Below are positions 35,306-43,426 of a DNA stretch of 64,000 bases, one piece after another (positions within the stretch are counted from its first letter, which is position 1; each line of letters starts with the position of its first letter). A program made the position numbers and the translations under genes. Source of the DNA: Butyricicoccus faecihominis (GTDB taxonomy: Bacteria; Bacillota; Clostridia; Oscillospirales; Butyricicoccaceae); assembly GCF_024462775.1 (NCBI RefSeq), contig NZ_JANGCE010000006.1:1-64000 (forward strand), in the 5' to 3' direction. The notes beneath the pieces were generated by a model that was not told where the DNA came from, made no database searches, and was given only the letters and a program-made list of their open reading frames with translations.

Positions 35306-36811
35306 TTATTCTCCCGCGTGCTTGATGCCGAGGATTTTAAGCTCGCGGTCGGTGAGGCCTAGGCCGCGAAGCATCAGCCGGTTGCCGCGCAGGGCTTCGA
35401 TCGAATTGATGCCCATGCCGCCCATCATTTCCTTTAGCTCATGATCCCAAGCGGTGACGAGATTCACAAGGCGCTCGCAGCCGATGTCCGGGTTCAAGCG
35501 GCGCACCAGCTCGGGCCGCTGCGTGGCGATGCCCCAGTTGCACTTGCCGGTCTGGCACGAACGGCACAGGTGGCAGCCAAGAGCGATCAGCGCGCTGGTC
35601 GCGATGTAGCAGGCGTCCGCGCCGAGCGCGATAGCCTTGACCAGATCGGCCGCGTTGCGGATCGAACCGCCCACGACGACGGATACCTGATCGCGGATAC
35701 CCTCGTCCCGCAGCCGCTGGTCAACCGCCGCGAGCGCCAGCTCGATCGGGATGCCCACGTTGTCGCGGATGCGGGTGGGCGCCGCGCCCGTGCCGCCTCG
35801 GTAGCCGTCGATACAGATCACGTCCGCGCCCGAGCGGGCCACGCCCGACGCGATCGCCGCGACATTGTGCACGGCGGCGATCTTGACCAGCACGGGCTTT
35901 TTGTATGCGGTCGCTTCTTTCAGCGAAAAGACAAGCTGGCGCAGATCCTCAATGGAATAGATATCGTGGTGCGGGGCGGGCGAGATCGCGTCCGTTCCTT
36001 CCGGGATCATGCGGGTTTTGGAGATATCCGGGCCTACCTTCAGGCCGGGCAGGTGGCCGCCGATGCCCGGCTTCGCGCCCTGACCCATCTTGATCTCGAT
36101 CGCGGCGCCCGCCTCCAGATAATCTTTATGTACGCCGAAGCGGCCGGAGGCGACCTGTACGATGGTATGGGGGCCGTATTCATAGAAATCCTCGTGCAGG
36201 CCGCCCTCGCCGGTGTTGTAATAGGTGCCGAGCGCCTTGGCGGCCCGGGCGAGCGAGGCGTGCGCGTTATAGGAGATCGAGCCGTAGCTCATCGCGGAAA
36301 ACAGGATGGGCATGTTCAGCTTAAGCTGCGGGGAGAGGTTGGGACGGATGCGCCCCTCCTCGTCGCGTTCGATCCGACCCGGCTTTTTGCCGAGAAAGGT
36401 TCTGGTCTCCATCGGCTCGCGCAGCGGGTCGATCGAAGGATTGGTGACCTGCGACGCGTTGATCAAGATCTTATCCCAGTAAATGGGGCCCCGCTCCGGG
36501 TTGCCCATGGAGGAGAGCAGCACGCCGCCCGTGCCCGCCTGCCGGTATACCTCGGAAATGGCCTTGCCGGTCCAGTTGGCGTTTTCCTTAAAGGTATGGT
36601 CGGTCTTGACGATCTTGAGCGCGCGCGTCGGGCACAGCGCGACGCAGCGGTGGCAGCAAACGCACTTGGATTCGTCCGCCGTCATGTAGCCGAAGCTGGG
36701 GTCAAAGCGGTGTACCTCGTTCGCGCACTGCCGCTCGCAGACGCGGCACGAGATGCAGCGGTCCTTGTTGCGCACGACCTCGTATTCCGGATATAAAAAA
36801 TCGATAGCCAT
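35306..36811 (-). CDS. glutamate synthase FMN/Fe-S catalytic subunit
   Basis: This 501-residue protein is the central part of glutamate synthase as a separate polypeptide. Two ferredoxin-like [4Fe-4S] motifs lie near 18-65 (CISCRVCERQC; CVCCHRCVALC). The FMN-binding TIM barrel follows (SAMSYGSISYNAH; KMGQGAKPGIGGHLPG; DGYRGGTGAAPT), with an Fe-S cysteine set in CHLCRSCQTGKC near 413-424. It makes glutamate from 2-oxoglutarate and ammonia passed from the glutaminase subunit. The ATG at 36811 has GGAGGG; the frame extends further without support. Its ATG overlaps the preceding stop (TAATG). Confidence 0.92.
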   Translation of the reverse strand: MAIDFLYPEYEVVRNKDRCISCRVCERQCANEVHRFDPSFGYMTADESKCVCCHRCVALCPTRALKIVKTDHTFKENANWTGKAISEVYRQAGTGGVLLSSMGNPERGPIYWDKILINASQVTNPSIDPLREPMETRTFLGKKPGRIERDEEGRIRPNLSPQLKLNMPILFSAMSYGSISYNAHASLARAAKALGTYYNTGEGGLHEDFYEYGPHTIVQVASGRFGVHKDYLEAGAAIEIKMGQGAKPGIGGHLPGLKVGPDISKTRMIPEGTDAISPAPHHDIYSIEDLRQLVFSLKEATAYKKPVLVKIAAVHNVAAIASGVARSGADVICIDGYRGGTGAAPTRIRDNVGIPIELALAAVDQRLRDEGIRDQVSVVVGGSIRNAADLVKAIALGADACYIATSALIALGCHLCRSCQTGKCNWGIATQRPELVRRLNPDIGCERLVNLVTAWDHELKEMMGGMGINSIEALRGNRLMLRGLGLTDRELKILGIKHAGE

Positions 36812-37908
36812 TACTGATTCCCTCCAAAGTTCAGGGTGACGATGACCGCCTCGCCGCCGCGCGGCGCACGGATCGAATCGAGTTCGGGCGAGATGCGGCG
36901 AATCGCGCACTCCTCGGATGCGATAAACACCGTTTCGTCTTTTTCGCCCACGACCATGCTGCGCAGCTTGAGCCGGTCGTTCAGCGCCATCAAGCCGCCC
37001 GTAAAGCCAACCAAAATGGAAAACGGGCCGGTCACCATCAGGGAAGCGAAGGCGTTGCGCAGATAGGTCAGGCGTTCGCGCTCAGCGGGCTCTTGCTTTT
37101 CAATGGTGGACCAGAAGGGCGCGGCGAGCACGCGGCTGACCTCTTCCAGCGTCAGCCCAACCCGGCGGCTGAGGTAGTCGACGATATAGGTGATCACCTC
37201 GGTGTCGGTCAGCAGGTCGCAGGAGTAGCCGAACATTTCAATAAACCGGCGGTTTGCATCGTAGGAAGAGATTTCGCCGTTGTGCACCACCGCCCAGTCC
37301 AGCAGGGCAAAGGGGTGCGCGCCGCCCCACCAGCCGGGGGTGTTGGTCGGGTAGCGGCCGTGGCACGTCCACGAGTAGGCTTCGTAGTTTTCCAGCATGT
37401 AATATTCGCCCACATCCTCCGGAAAGCCGGACGCTTTGAACACGCCCATATTTTTGCCGGAGGAAAAGATGTACGCGCCCGCAAGCGTATGGTTGACGCG
37501 GATGACGAAGCGGGCGACATACTCGCGCTCGTCGAGCTGGCTGGCGGCCAGCCGGGTGGGCAGTGGGGCGACAAAGTACCGCCAAATCATCGGCTCGTCC
37601 TTGATGCGGGGGTGGCGGCGGGTCGGGATCTTGGAAAGGTTGACGATATCGAAATGGCGTTCCAGCTCGCGTTCGCATTCTTCCTTGGCGGCCTGCGTAT
37701 CATAGAATACATGGAGCGCATAGTAGTCGGCGTATTCGGGGTAGATGCCGTAGCCGGCAAAGCCGCCGCCCAGTCCGTTGGAGCGGTCGTGCATCATGCG
37801 GATGGATTCTATGATACGCGCGCCGTTTTCGCGCGCGCCGTCCTTATGGAAAATGCCGGAGATCGCGCAGCCGGCCGGAATGCGTACCTGACCTTCTTTT
37901 TGCAGCAT
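36811..37908 (-). CDS. glutamate synthase class-II glutaminase subunit
   Basis: This 365-residue class-II glutamine amidotransferase is the GltB N-terminal domain as a free subunit. The catalytic Cys is probably Cys14 (IPAGCAISG), implying removal of a 13-residue leader. WTCHGRYPTNTPGWWGGAHPF near 190-210 and the VVHNGEISSYDANR motif are family hallmarks. The ATG at 37908 follows AAGGAGG; codons further upstream are leader RNA. It is the first gene of a five-gene operon behind an ANTAR-type leader. Glutamine hydrolysis here would feed ammonia to the FMN subunit. Confidence 0.9.
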   Translation of the reverse strand: MLQKEGQVRIPAGCAISGIFHKDGARENGARIIESIRMMHDRSNGLGGGFAGYGIYPEYADYYALHVFYDTQAAKEECERELERHFDIVNLSKIPTRRHPRIKDEPMIWRYFVAPLPTRLAASQLDEREYVARFVIRVNHTLAGAYIFSSGKNMGVFKASGFPEDVGEYYMLENYEAYSWTCHGRYPTNTPGWWGGAHPFALLDWAVVHNGEISSYDANRRFIEMFGYSCDLLTDTEVITYIVDYLSRRVGLTLEEVSRVLAAPFWSTIEKQEPAERERLTYLRNAFASLMVTGPFSILVGFTGGLMALNDRLKLRSMVVGEKDETVFIASEECAIRRISPELDSIRAPRGGEAVIVTLNFGGNQ

Positions 37909-37931
37909 GGGTGGTTCCTCCTTATCAAAAC

Positions 37932-37996
37932 AAAAAAGCGCCCGCCGCCCGAAAAGAACCAAACGTGCAGTTTGGCCCCTTCCGGGCAGCGGACGC
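37932..37996 (-). terminator. leader terminator of the glutamate synthase operon
   Basis: Minus strand: GCGTCCGCTGCCCG (37983-37996) pairs over 14 positions (two G-U) with CGGGCGGCGGGCGC (37938-37951), enclosing an inner CCAAAC/GTTTGG hairpin, followed by TTTTTT. It precedes the first ORF by only about 25 bp, so it must be overcome for expression. Its 5' arm shares bases with the AAAGGC hairpin. Confidence 0.88.
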
Positions 37997-38005
37997 CTTT
38001 GTCCG
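37990..38005 (-). promoter_or_regulatory. ANTAR-type hexaloop hairpin, glutamate synthase leader
   Basis: Minus strand: CGGAC-AAAGGC-GTCCG, a 5-bp stem closing a six-base loop with A at position 1 and G at position 4, the known ANTAR recognition pattern. Formation of this hairpin uses the bases that start the terminator's 5' arm. Confidence 0.75.
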
Positions 38006-38013
38006 TGTTTTTA

Positions 38014-38043
38014 ATCATAATGCATGGAAAGGGCGTTCGTCAA
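38014..38043 (-). promoter_or_regulatory. glutamate synthase operon promoter
   Basis: Minus strand: TTGACG (38038-38043), 18-bp spacer, TATGAT (38014-38019). The predicted transcript starts near 38007, right at the hexaloop hairpin. Confidence 0.65.
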
Positions 38044-38048
38044 GCGGA

Positions 38049-38062
38049 AAAAGGGCCCTTTT
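38049..38062. promoter_or_regulatory. perfect 14-bp palindrome between the divergent nitrogen promoters
   Basis: AAAAGGGCCCTTTT lies 6 bp upstream of the -35 box of the glutamate synthase operon and about 105 bp from the glnN -35, a position suited to an activator or shared regulator. The rest of 38063-38166 holds only A+T-rich sequence with small CCGG/CCCG inverted pieces. Confidence 0.45.
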
Positions 38063-38166
38063 CGCAAAGTTTTCACAAATTGCATAAAAACCGGGCGCTT
38101 CACCATGCCGGATTTACTCTCTTATCATAAAAAACGCCCGAAAACGAAAAAAATACGGGTTTTCCC

Positions 38167-38195
38167 TTGACAAAGGCGGCAGGCGAATCTATAAT
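38167..38195 (+). promoter_or_regulatory. glnN promoter
   Basis: TTGACA (38167-38172), 17 bp, TATAAT (38190-38195): an exact consensus. The predicted start is near 38202, five bases before the hexaloop hairpin. Confidence 0.85.
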
Positions 38196-38206
38196 TTAGC
38201 GTGTAA

Positions 38207-38222
38207 ACAGCAAAGGCGCTGT
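38207..38222 (+). promoter_or_regulatory. ANTAR-type hexaloop hairpin, glnN leader
   Basis: ACAGC-AAAGGC-GCTGT: a perfect 5-bp stem with the same A1/G4 hexaloop as at 37990 and 40440. Its 3' arm is shared with the following terminator. Confidence 0.78.
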
Positions 38223-38250
38223 GGGAACACGACCCGCAGCGCATTTTTTT
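38216..38250 (+). terminator. leader terminator of glnN
   Basis: GCGCTGTGGG (38216-38225) pairs with CCCGCAGCGC (38233-38242; one G-U), followed by TTTTTTT. It lies 75 bp before the glnN ATG and excludes the hexaloop hairpin. Confidence 0.88.
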
Positions 38251-38324
38251 ATTTTCCCGCATTCTTTTGGGGATCCGGGTAAATCATGACAGGTAAAGTT
38301 ACTACAGTAAGGAGCGAACCATTC

Positions 38325-40412
38325 ATGAGCACAGCAAGCAATGTACCGGAGCTGTTCGGCAGCATGGTCTTTAACGAGACCGTGATGAAGGAGCGCCTGC
38401 CCAAGGACACCTTCAAGAAGCTCAAGCAGACCATTCGGGAAGGCAAGGCGCTTGACCCCGCCGTTGCCGCGGTCGTCGCCACGGCGATGAAGGACTGGGC
38501 GATCAGCAAGGGCGCGACCCACTACACCCACTGGTTCCAGCCGATGACCGGCATCACCGCCGAGAAGCACGATTCCTTCATCTCCCCGACGGACGACGGC
38601 GGCGTGATGATGGAGTTTTCCGGCAAGGAGCTTGTGCGCGGCGAACCGGACGCATCGTCTTTCCCCTCCGGCGGCCTGCGCGCCACGTTCGAGGCGCGCG
38701 GCTACACCGCGTGGGACCCGACGAGCTACGCCTTTGTCAAGGACGGCTCACTATACATCCCGACCGCGTTCTGCTCGTACACCGGCGAAATTCTGGATAA
38801 GAAAACGCCGCTCCTACGCTCGATGGACGCGATCAGCCTGCAAGCCAGCCGCGTGCTGAAGCTGTTCGGCAAGGACGTCAAGCGCGTGACCACCACGGTC
38901 GGCCCCGAGCAGGAGTACTTCCTGATTGAAAAGAAGGATTACGCAAAGCGCAAGGATCTGATTTTTACCGGCCGCACGCTGTTCGGCGCCAAGCCGCCCA
39001 AGGGGCAGGAGATGGAGGACCATTATTTCGGTTCCATCCGTCCCCGCGTGGCCGCGTTCATGCAGGAGCTGGACGAGGAGCTTTGGAAGCTCGGCATCTT
39101 CGCCAAGACCAAGCACAACGAGGTGGCGCCGTCCCAGCACGAAATGGCCCCGGTGTTCACCACCACCAATATTGCGACCGACCATAACCAGCTGACGATG
39201 GAGGTCATGAAGCGCGTCGCGCAGAAGCACGGCTTCATCTGCCTGATGCACGAAAAGCCGTTTGACGGCGTCAACGGTTCGGGCAAGCACAACAACTGGT
39301 CGCTTTCGACGGACGAGGGCGAAAATCTGCTCGAGCCCGGCAAGACCCCGCACGAAAACGCGCAGTTCCTGCTGTTCCTAACCGCCGTGATCAAGGCTGT
39401 GGATGAGTTTCAGGATCTGCTGCGTATCTCGGTGGCGAACGCGGGCAACGATCACCGTCTGGGCGCGGATGAAGCGCCTCCGGCCATCGTTTCCATGTTC
39501 ATCGGCGACGAATTGCAGGGTATTCTGGACGCGATCGTCTCCGGCGCCGATTACACCGATGTGGAAAAGACCAAGATGGACCTCGGCGTCGCCGTGCTGC
39601 CCGATATCCCGAAGGACACGACCGACCGCAACCGTACCTCGCCCTTTGCCTTTACCGGCAACAAATTCGAGTTCCGCATGCTGGGTTCGTCCTTTAATAT
39701 CGCGTGCGCCAATATCATGATCAACACCGCCGTGGCGGAGGAGCTGCGCGTATTCTGCGACGAGCTGGAAAAGGCCGAGGACTTCGACAGCGCGCTGTCC
39801 GCGCTGATCCGCCGCGAAATCAAAAAGCACGAACGCATCATCTTCAACGGCAACGGCTATGACGAAGCTTGGGTGGTCGAAGCGGAAAAGCGCGGCCTGT
39901 CCAATTTCCGTTCGACGGACGAAGCGCTGCCGCACTACACGGATGAGAAAAACCTGAAGCTGTTCGCGCAGCACAACGTTTATACCCGCGCGGAGATGGA
40001 AAGCCGCGAGGAGACCCTGCTTGAGGAGTACGCCAAGACGCTGCACATCGAAGCGCTCACCATGATCGAAATGATCCGGCAGGAGATCGTGCCCGCGTGC
40101 CTTGCATACGAGCAGAGCGTGGCCAAGACCGCGCGCCTCAAGCAGGATATCGGCGTAACGGGCGGTATGGAAGCCAAATTGGTTGCCGAGCTTTCGTCCC
40201 TGATCGAAACGCTTTCCAGCCATTGCGACGCGCTGGACGAGGCGGTGGCCTCGGCGCCCAAGGGCTCGGCGGAGCAGAGCGCCCATTACTACCACGACGC
40301 CGTCATTCCCGCGATGGAAGCCGCGCGTAAACCGGCGGACGCGCTGGAATGTCTGGTCGCTAAGAAGGGCTGGCCGTTCCCGACCTATTCCGACATTCTC
40401 TTCTACGTTTGA
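38325..40412 (+). CDS. glnN: glutamine synthetase type III
   Basis: This 695-residue enzyme is of the GSIII family, dodecameric and much longer than GSI. Features seen are the N-terminal [17 protein letters not shown], a block with [28 protein letters not shown] near 195, [16 protein letters not shown] near 265 and [19 protein letters not shown] near 308, all GSIII catalytic signatures. I choose the ATG at 38325 (AAGGAG, 9-base spacing) over 38286. It is controlled by an attenuator leader with an ANTAR hairpin. amt follows in the same direction. Confidence 0.96.
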   Translation: MSTASNVPELFGSMVFNETVMKERLPKDTFKKLKQTIREGKALDPAVAAVVATAMKDWAISKGATHYTHWFQPMTGITAEKHDSFISPTDDGGVMMEFSGKELVRGEPDASSFPSGGLRATFEARGYTAWDPTSYAFVKDGSLYIPTAFCSYTGEILDKKTPLLRSMDAISLQASRVLKLFGKDVKRVTTTVGPEQEYFLIEKKDYAKRKDLIFTGRTLFGAKPPKGQEMEDHYFGSIRPRVAAFMQELDEELWKLGIFAKTKHNEVAPSQHEMAPVFTTTNIATDHNQLTMEVMKRVAQKHGFICLMHEKPFDGVNGSGKHNNWSLSTDEGENLLEPGKTPHENAQFLLFLTAVIKAVDEFQDLLRISVANAGNDHRLGADEAPPAIVSMFIGDELQGILDAIVSGADYTDVEKTKMDLGVAVLPDIPKDTTDRNRTSPFAFTGNKFEFRMLGSSFNIACANIMINTAVAEELRVFCDELEKAEDFDSALSALIRREIKKHERIIFNGNGYDEAWVVEAEKRGLSNFRSTDEALPHYTDEKNLKLFAQHNVYTRAEMESREETLLEEYAKTLHIEALTMIEMIRQEIVPACLAYEQSVAKTARLKQDIGVTGGMEAKLVAELSSLIETLSSHCDALDEAVASAPKGSAEQSAHYYHDAVIPAMEAARKPADALECLVAKKGWPFPTYSDILFYV

Positions 40413-40439
40413 TCGCACAGCGGAAAAACTGAATGACCC

Positions 40440-40457
40440 GTACACAAAGGCGTGTAT
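40440..40457 (+). promoter_or_regulatory. ANTAR-type hexaloop hairpin, amt leader
   Basis: TACAC-AAAGGC-GTGTA (40441-40456), extendable by a G-U pair, with the same loop as the other two sites. I see no good promoter between glnN and here, so the amt transcript may be read-through from glnN. Confidence 0.75.
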
Positions 40458-40496
40458 TTTCCCCGTAAAAGGCGGGGAGAATACACGCCTTTTTAA
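40448..40496 (+). terminator. leader/intergenic terminator before amt
   Basis: An 18-bp stem, 40448-40465 against 40473-40490 (one G-U), loop TAAAAGG, then TTTTTAAATTT. The base of the stem shares AGGCGTGTA with the hexaloop hairpin. Confidence 0.9.
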
Positions 40497-40519
40497 ATTT
40501 TAAGGGGGTACATGACAAA

Positions 40520-42247
40520 ATGGACATCACTATGTTGGCAGGCGCGCTTGACACCGGTTGGATTCTGCTCGGCGCGGCGCTCGTTTTCTTTATGCAGGCG
40601 GGCTTTGCAATGGTAGAAACGGGCTTTACCCGCGCCAAGAACGCGGGCAATATCATCATGAAGAACCTGATGGATTTTTCCCTCGGCACGCCGATCTTTT
40701 GGCTGCTTGGCTTTGGCATTATGTTCGGTTCGGCAAGCGGCGTTTTCGGCGGCTTTGATTTTCTGGCCGACGGCGTTGTGGGCGAGGGACACAGCTGGTC
40801 CACGCTGATCTTTCAGACCGTGTTCTGCGCGACCGCCGCGACCATCGTGTCGGGCGCGATGGCGGAACGCACCAAGTTTTCCGCTTACTGCATTTACTCC
40901 ATGGTCATTTCGGCTCTGATCTATCCGATCTCGGGCCACTGGATCTGGGGCGGCGGCTGGCTGGCCGAACTGGGCTTCCATGATTTCGCGGGTTCCGCCG
41001 CGGTGCATATGGTGGGCGGCGTCGCGGCGTTTGTCGGCGCGCTGATTCTCGGCCCCCGTATCGGCAAGTACGCGAAGAGCGGCAAGGCGCGCGCGATTCC
41101 CGGCCACTCGCTCACACTGGGCGCGCTCGGCGTATTTATCCTATGGTTCTGCTGGTTCGGGTTTAACGGCTGTTCCACGGTGGCCCTTTCGGGCGGCGCG
41201 GCCGAGACCGCGGCCCGTGTGTTCGTCACCACCAACCTTGCCGCCGCGGTTTCTACGGTAACGGTAATGTGCATCACGTGGCTGCGCTATAAGAAGCCCG
41301 ATGTCTCCATGACGCTGAACGGCTCGCTGGCTGGCTTGGTCGCGATCACCGCGGGCTGCGACGCCGTAACGCCGGTGGGCGCGGCGGTCATCGGCATCGT
41401 GGCAGGTTTTGTCGTGGTGTTCGGCATTGAATTGATCGACCAGAAGGTCAAGGTAGACGACCCGGTCGGCGCGGTCGGCGTGCACGGCCTATGCGGCGCG
41501 ACCGGCACGCTGCTGACCGGCCTGCTGGCCTACTACCTGACGGACGACGCGGGCGCGCCGCTCGGCCTATTCTACGGCGGCGGCTTCCGCTTCTTCGGCG
41601 TTCAGGTGCTCGGCGTCGTCGCGGTCATCGCGTGGGTTGCCGTCACGATGACCATCGTGTTCCAGCTCATCAAGCACACCATCGGTCTGCGCGTTTCCAC
41701 GGCGGAGGAGGTCATGGGTCTTGACCAGCCCGAGCACGGCCTCGTTTCCGCCTACGCGGATTTTATGCCGGTCGTTCCGCAGGTGCTGGGCACCAAGGCG
41801 GGCGAAATGCAGGCCGTGCAGGCCGCGGGCGCGCCGGTGGCGGTCGAGCACGCGGTGCCCGTTACCAGAGTGACGGACGAAGCGGGCGCGCACAAGCTGT
41901 CCAAGGTCGTCATCGTTACCAAGCAGTCCAAGTTTGAAGCGCTCAGGGACGCGCTGAGCCAGATCGGCGTATCCGGCATGACCGTGGCGAACGTCATCGG
42001 CTGCGGCGTGCAGAAGGGCGCGACCGAGTATTACCGCGGCGCCGAGGTGGATGTGAACCTGCTGCCCAAGATCAAGATGGAGGTCGTCGTGTCCGCCGTG
42101 CCGGTCGAGACCGTTGTGGAAACGGCCAAGGCGGTCCTGTATACCGGACACATCGGCGACGGTAAGATCTTTGTTTACAACGTGGAAAACGTCATCAAGG
42201 TGCGCACCGGCGCGGAGGGCTTCGACGCGCTGCAGGACGATGAATAA
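40520..42247 (+). CDS. amt: ammonium transporter fused to a PII signalling domain
   Basis: This 575-residue membrane protein has an Amt channel of about 11 helices at 1-410 (MQAGFAMVETGFTRAKN; GGWLAELGFHDFAGSAAVHMVGG; FNGCSTVAL). After a linker comes a complete PII (GlnB/GlnK) domain from about 457. The PII part has T-loop Tyr residues in EYYRGAEVD and the C-terminal GDGKIFVYNVENVIKVRTG signature. The fusion would place the PII plug on its channel permanently. GGGGG lies 11 bases from the ATG at 40520; another ATG at 40512 is out of frame. It lies behind an ANTAR-type attenuator. Confidence 0.93.
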   Translation: MDITMLAGALDTGWILLGAALVFFMQAGFAMVETGFTRAKNAGNIIMKNLMDFSLGTPIFWLLGFGIMFGSASGVFGGFDFLADGVVGEGHSWSTLIFQTVFCATAATIVSGAMAERTKFSAYCIYSMVISALIYPISGHWIWGGGWLAELGFHDFAGSAAVHMVGGVAAFVGALILGPRIGKYAKSGKARAIPGHSLTLGALGVFILWFCWFGFNGCSTVALSGGAAETAARVFVTTNLAAAVSTVTVMCITWLRYKKPDVSMTLNGSLAGLVAITAGCDAVTPVGAAVIGIVAGFVVVFGIELIDQKVKVDDPVGAVGVHGLCGATGTLLTGLLAYYLTDDAGAPLGLFYGGGFRFFGVQVLGVVAVIAWVAVTMTIVFQLIKHTIGLRVSTAEEVMGLDQPEHGLVSAYADFMPVVPQVLGTKAGEMQAVQAAGAPVAVEHAVPVTRVTDEAGAHKLSKVVIVTKQSKFEALRDALSQIGVSGMTVANVIGCGVQKGATEYYRGAEVDVNLLPKIKMEVVVSAVPVETVVETAKAVLYTGHIGDGKIFVYNVENVIKVRTGAEGFDALQDDE

Positions 42248-42296
42248 TATCGCCGCCTCCTAACCACCTTCTTATCCTTATCTTTATTATCCCTCG

Positions 42297-42340
42297 CAAA
42301 AAGCGCCTTCCGGATATTTGATCCGGAGGGCGCTTTTGTG
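42297..42340 (+). terminator. terminator of amt
   Basis: AAAAGCGCCTTCCGGAT pairs with ATCCGGAGGGCGCTTTT (one G-U). Confidence 0.85.
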
Positions 42341-42349
42341 CATTGGGGA

Positions 42350-42378
42350 TTGCGCATCGACCGGCGGTGCATTATAAT
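42350..42378 (+). promoter_or_regulatory. apbE operon promoter
   Basis: TTGCGC (42350-42355), 17 bp, TATAAT (42373-42378), 35 bp before the apbE ATG. Confidence 0.65.
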
Positions 42379-42412
42379 AAGTGAGGAAAACCATCAGACC
42401 GGGAGATACTAT

Positions 42413-43426
42413 ATGAAACGACTTGCAGCGGCCGTTTTGCCGCTTTTACTGCTTTGTGGGTGCGCGCCCAAGGAATATTCGACGGACTTTTTCGCGATGG
42501 ATACCTTCATGTCGGTCACCGTGCTGGGGGAGACGGGGCAAGACGCCGCCCGGCAGTGCGAACGGCGGGTAAACGAGCTGGAAGGCCTGCTGTCCCGCAC
42601 ACGCAGCGGGGAAAACAACGCAAAGGCGAGCGCGGTCTATTTGATCAACCACGCCCCGTCAGGCACCGGCATGGTTGATGAGGGCGGCTATATTCAAACG
42701 GCCAAGGCGCTTTCGGAACAAACAAACGGTCTGTTCGATCCCACGACCGCCCGGTTGACCGATCTATGGGGCATCGGCACGGACGAACCCCGCGTGCCCG
42801 CGCAAAGCGAGATAGACGAGGCGCTTTTGACCGTTGGCGCGGCCAACATTGTAGTCGATCAAAACAGCGGCTTTGTTTCGCTGGCGGGCGGCGCGCAGCT
42901 CGACCTTGGCGGTATCGCCAAGGGCATCGCGGCGGATGAATGCGCCGCCATTTTGCGGGAAGCGGATGCGTCCGGTCTGCTGATGCTGGGCGGCAATATC
43001 TACGCGGTCGGATCGAATAACGGCAAGCCGTGGCGGATCGGCATAGCCGACCCGGATAACAACGTGGAATATATCGCGACCGTGGCGGTGGAGGACCGAT
43101 CAGTCGTTACCTCGGGCGATTATGAACGTTATTTCGAGCAGGACGGCAAGCGGTATCACCACATCTTCGACCCGCGCACCGGATACCCGGCGGAAAGCGG
43201 ACTGCGCGGCGTGACCGTGATCGATGAAAATTCGACCCGGGCGGATGCGTTCACGACCGCCCTGTTCGTGATGGGGCTGGAGGACGGCATGGCTTTTTGT
43301 GAGGCGAACGGCGTCGCGGCGGTGTTCATCACATCGGACAAGCGGGTCTACACCACGCCCGCGGTGGCAAAGGCGTGCACCTTTACCTTTGACGGAGAAG
43401 ACAAGGGCTATACCTATGCGCAGTAA
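42413..43426 (+). CDS. apbE: FAD:protein FMN transferase, lipoprotein
   Basis: This 337-residue enzyme attaches FMN covalently to Thr/Ser of target flavoproteins such as RnfG/NqrC-type subunits. The lipoprotein signal MKRLAAAVLPLLLLCGC has its lipid Cys near 17. ApbE motifs DLGGIAKGIAAD near 165 and the Mg-binding Asp/Thr region ENSTRADAFTTALFVMG follow. The ATG at 42413 has GGGAG. It overlaps the NusG-II gene by 11 bp. No RnfG-like target gene is in the window. Confidence 0.92.
   Translation: MKRLAAAVLPLLLLCGCAPKEYSTDFFAMDTFMSVTVLGETGQDAARQCERRVNELEGLLSRTRSGENNAKASAVYLINHAPSGTGMVDEGGYIQTAKALSEQTNGLFDPTTARLTDLWGIGTDEPRVPAQSEIDEALLTVGAANIVVDQNSGFVSLAGGAQLDLGGIAKGIAADECAAILREADASGLLMLGGNIYAVGSNNGKPWRIGIADPDNNVEYIATVAVEDRSVVTSGDYERYFEQDGKRYHHIFDPRTGYPAESGLRGVTVIDENSTRADAFTTALFVMGLEDGMAFCEANGVAAVFITSDKRVYTTPAVAKACTFTFDGEDKGYTYAQ

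Noticed and set aside
35441-36796. 451-codon frame opposite the FMN subunit gene
   Set aside because: Antisense shadow; no start site; the real gene has Fe-S and FMN motifs.
38171-38178. An extra AAAGGC in the glnN -35 region as a possible first ANTAR hexaloop
   Set aside because: The flanking bases do not pair, and the site lies upstream of the predicted transcript start.
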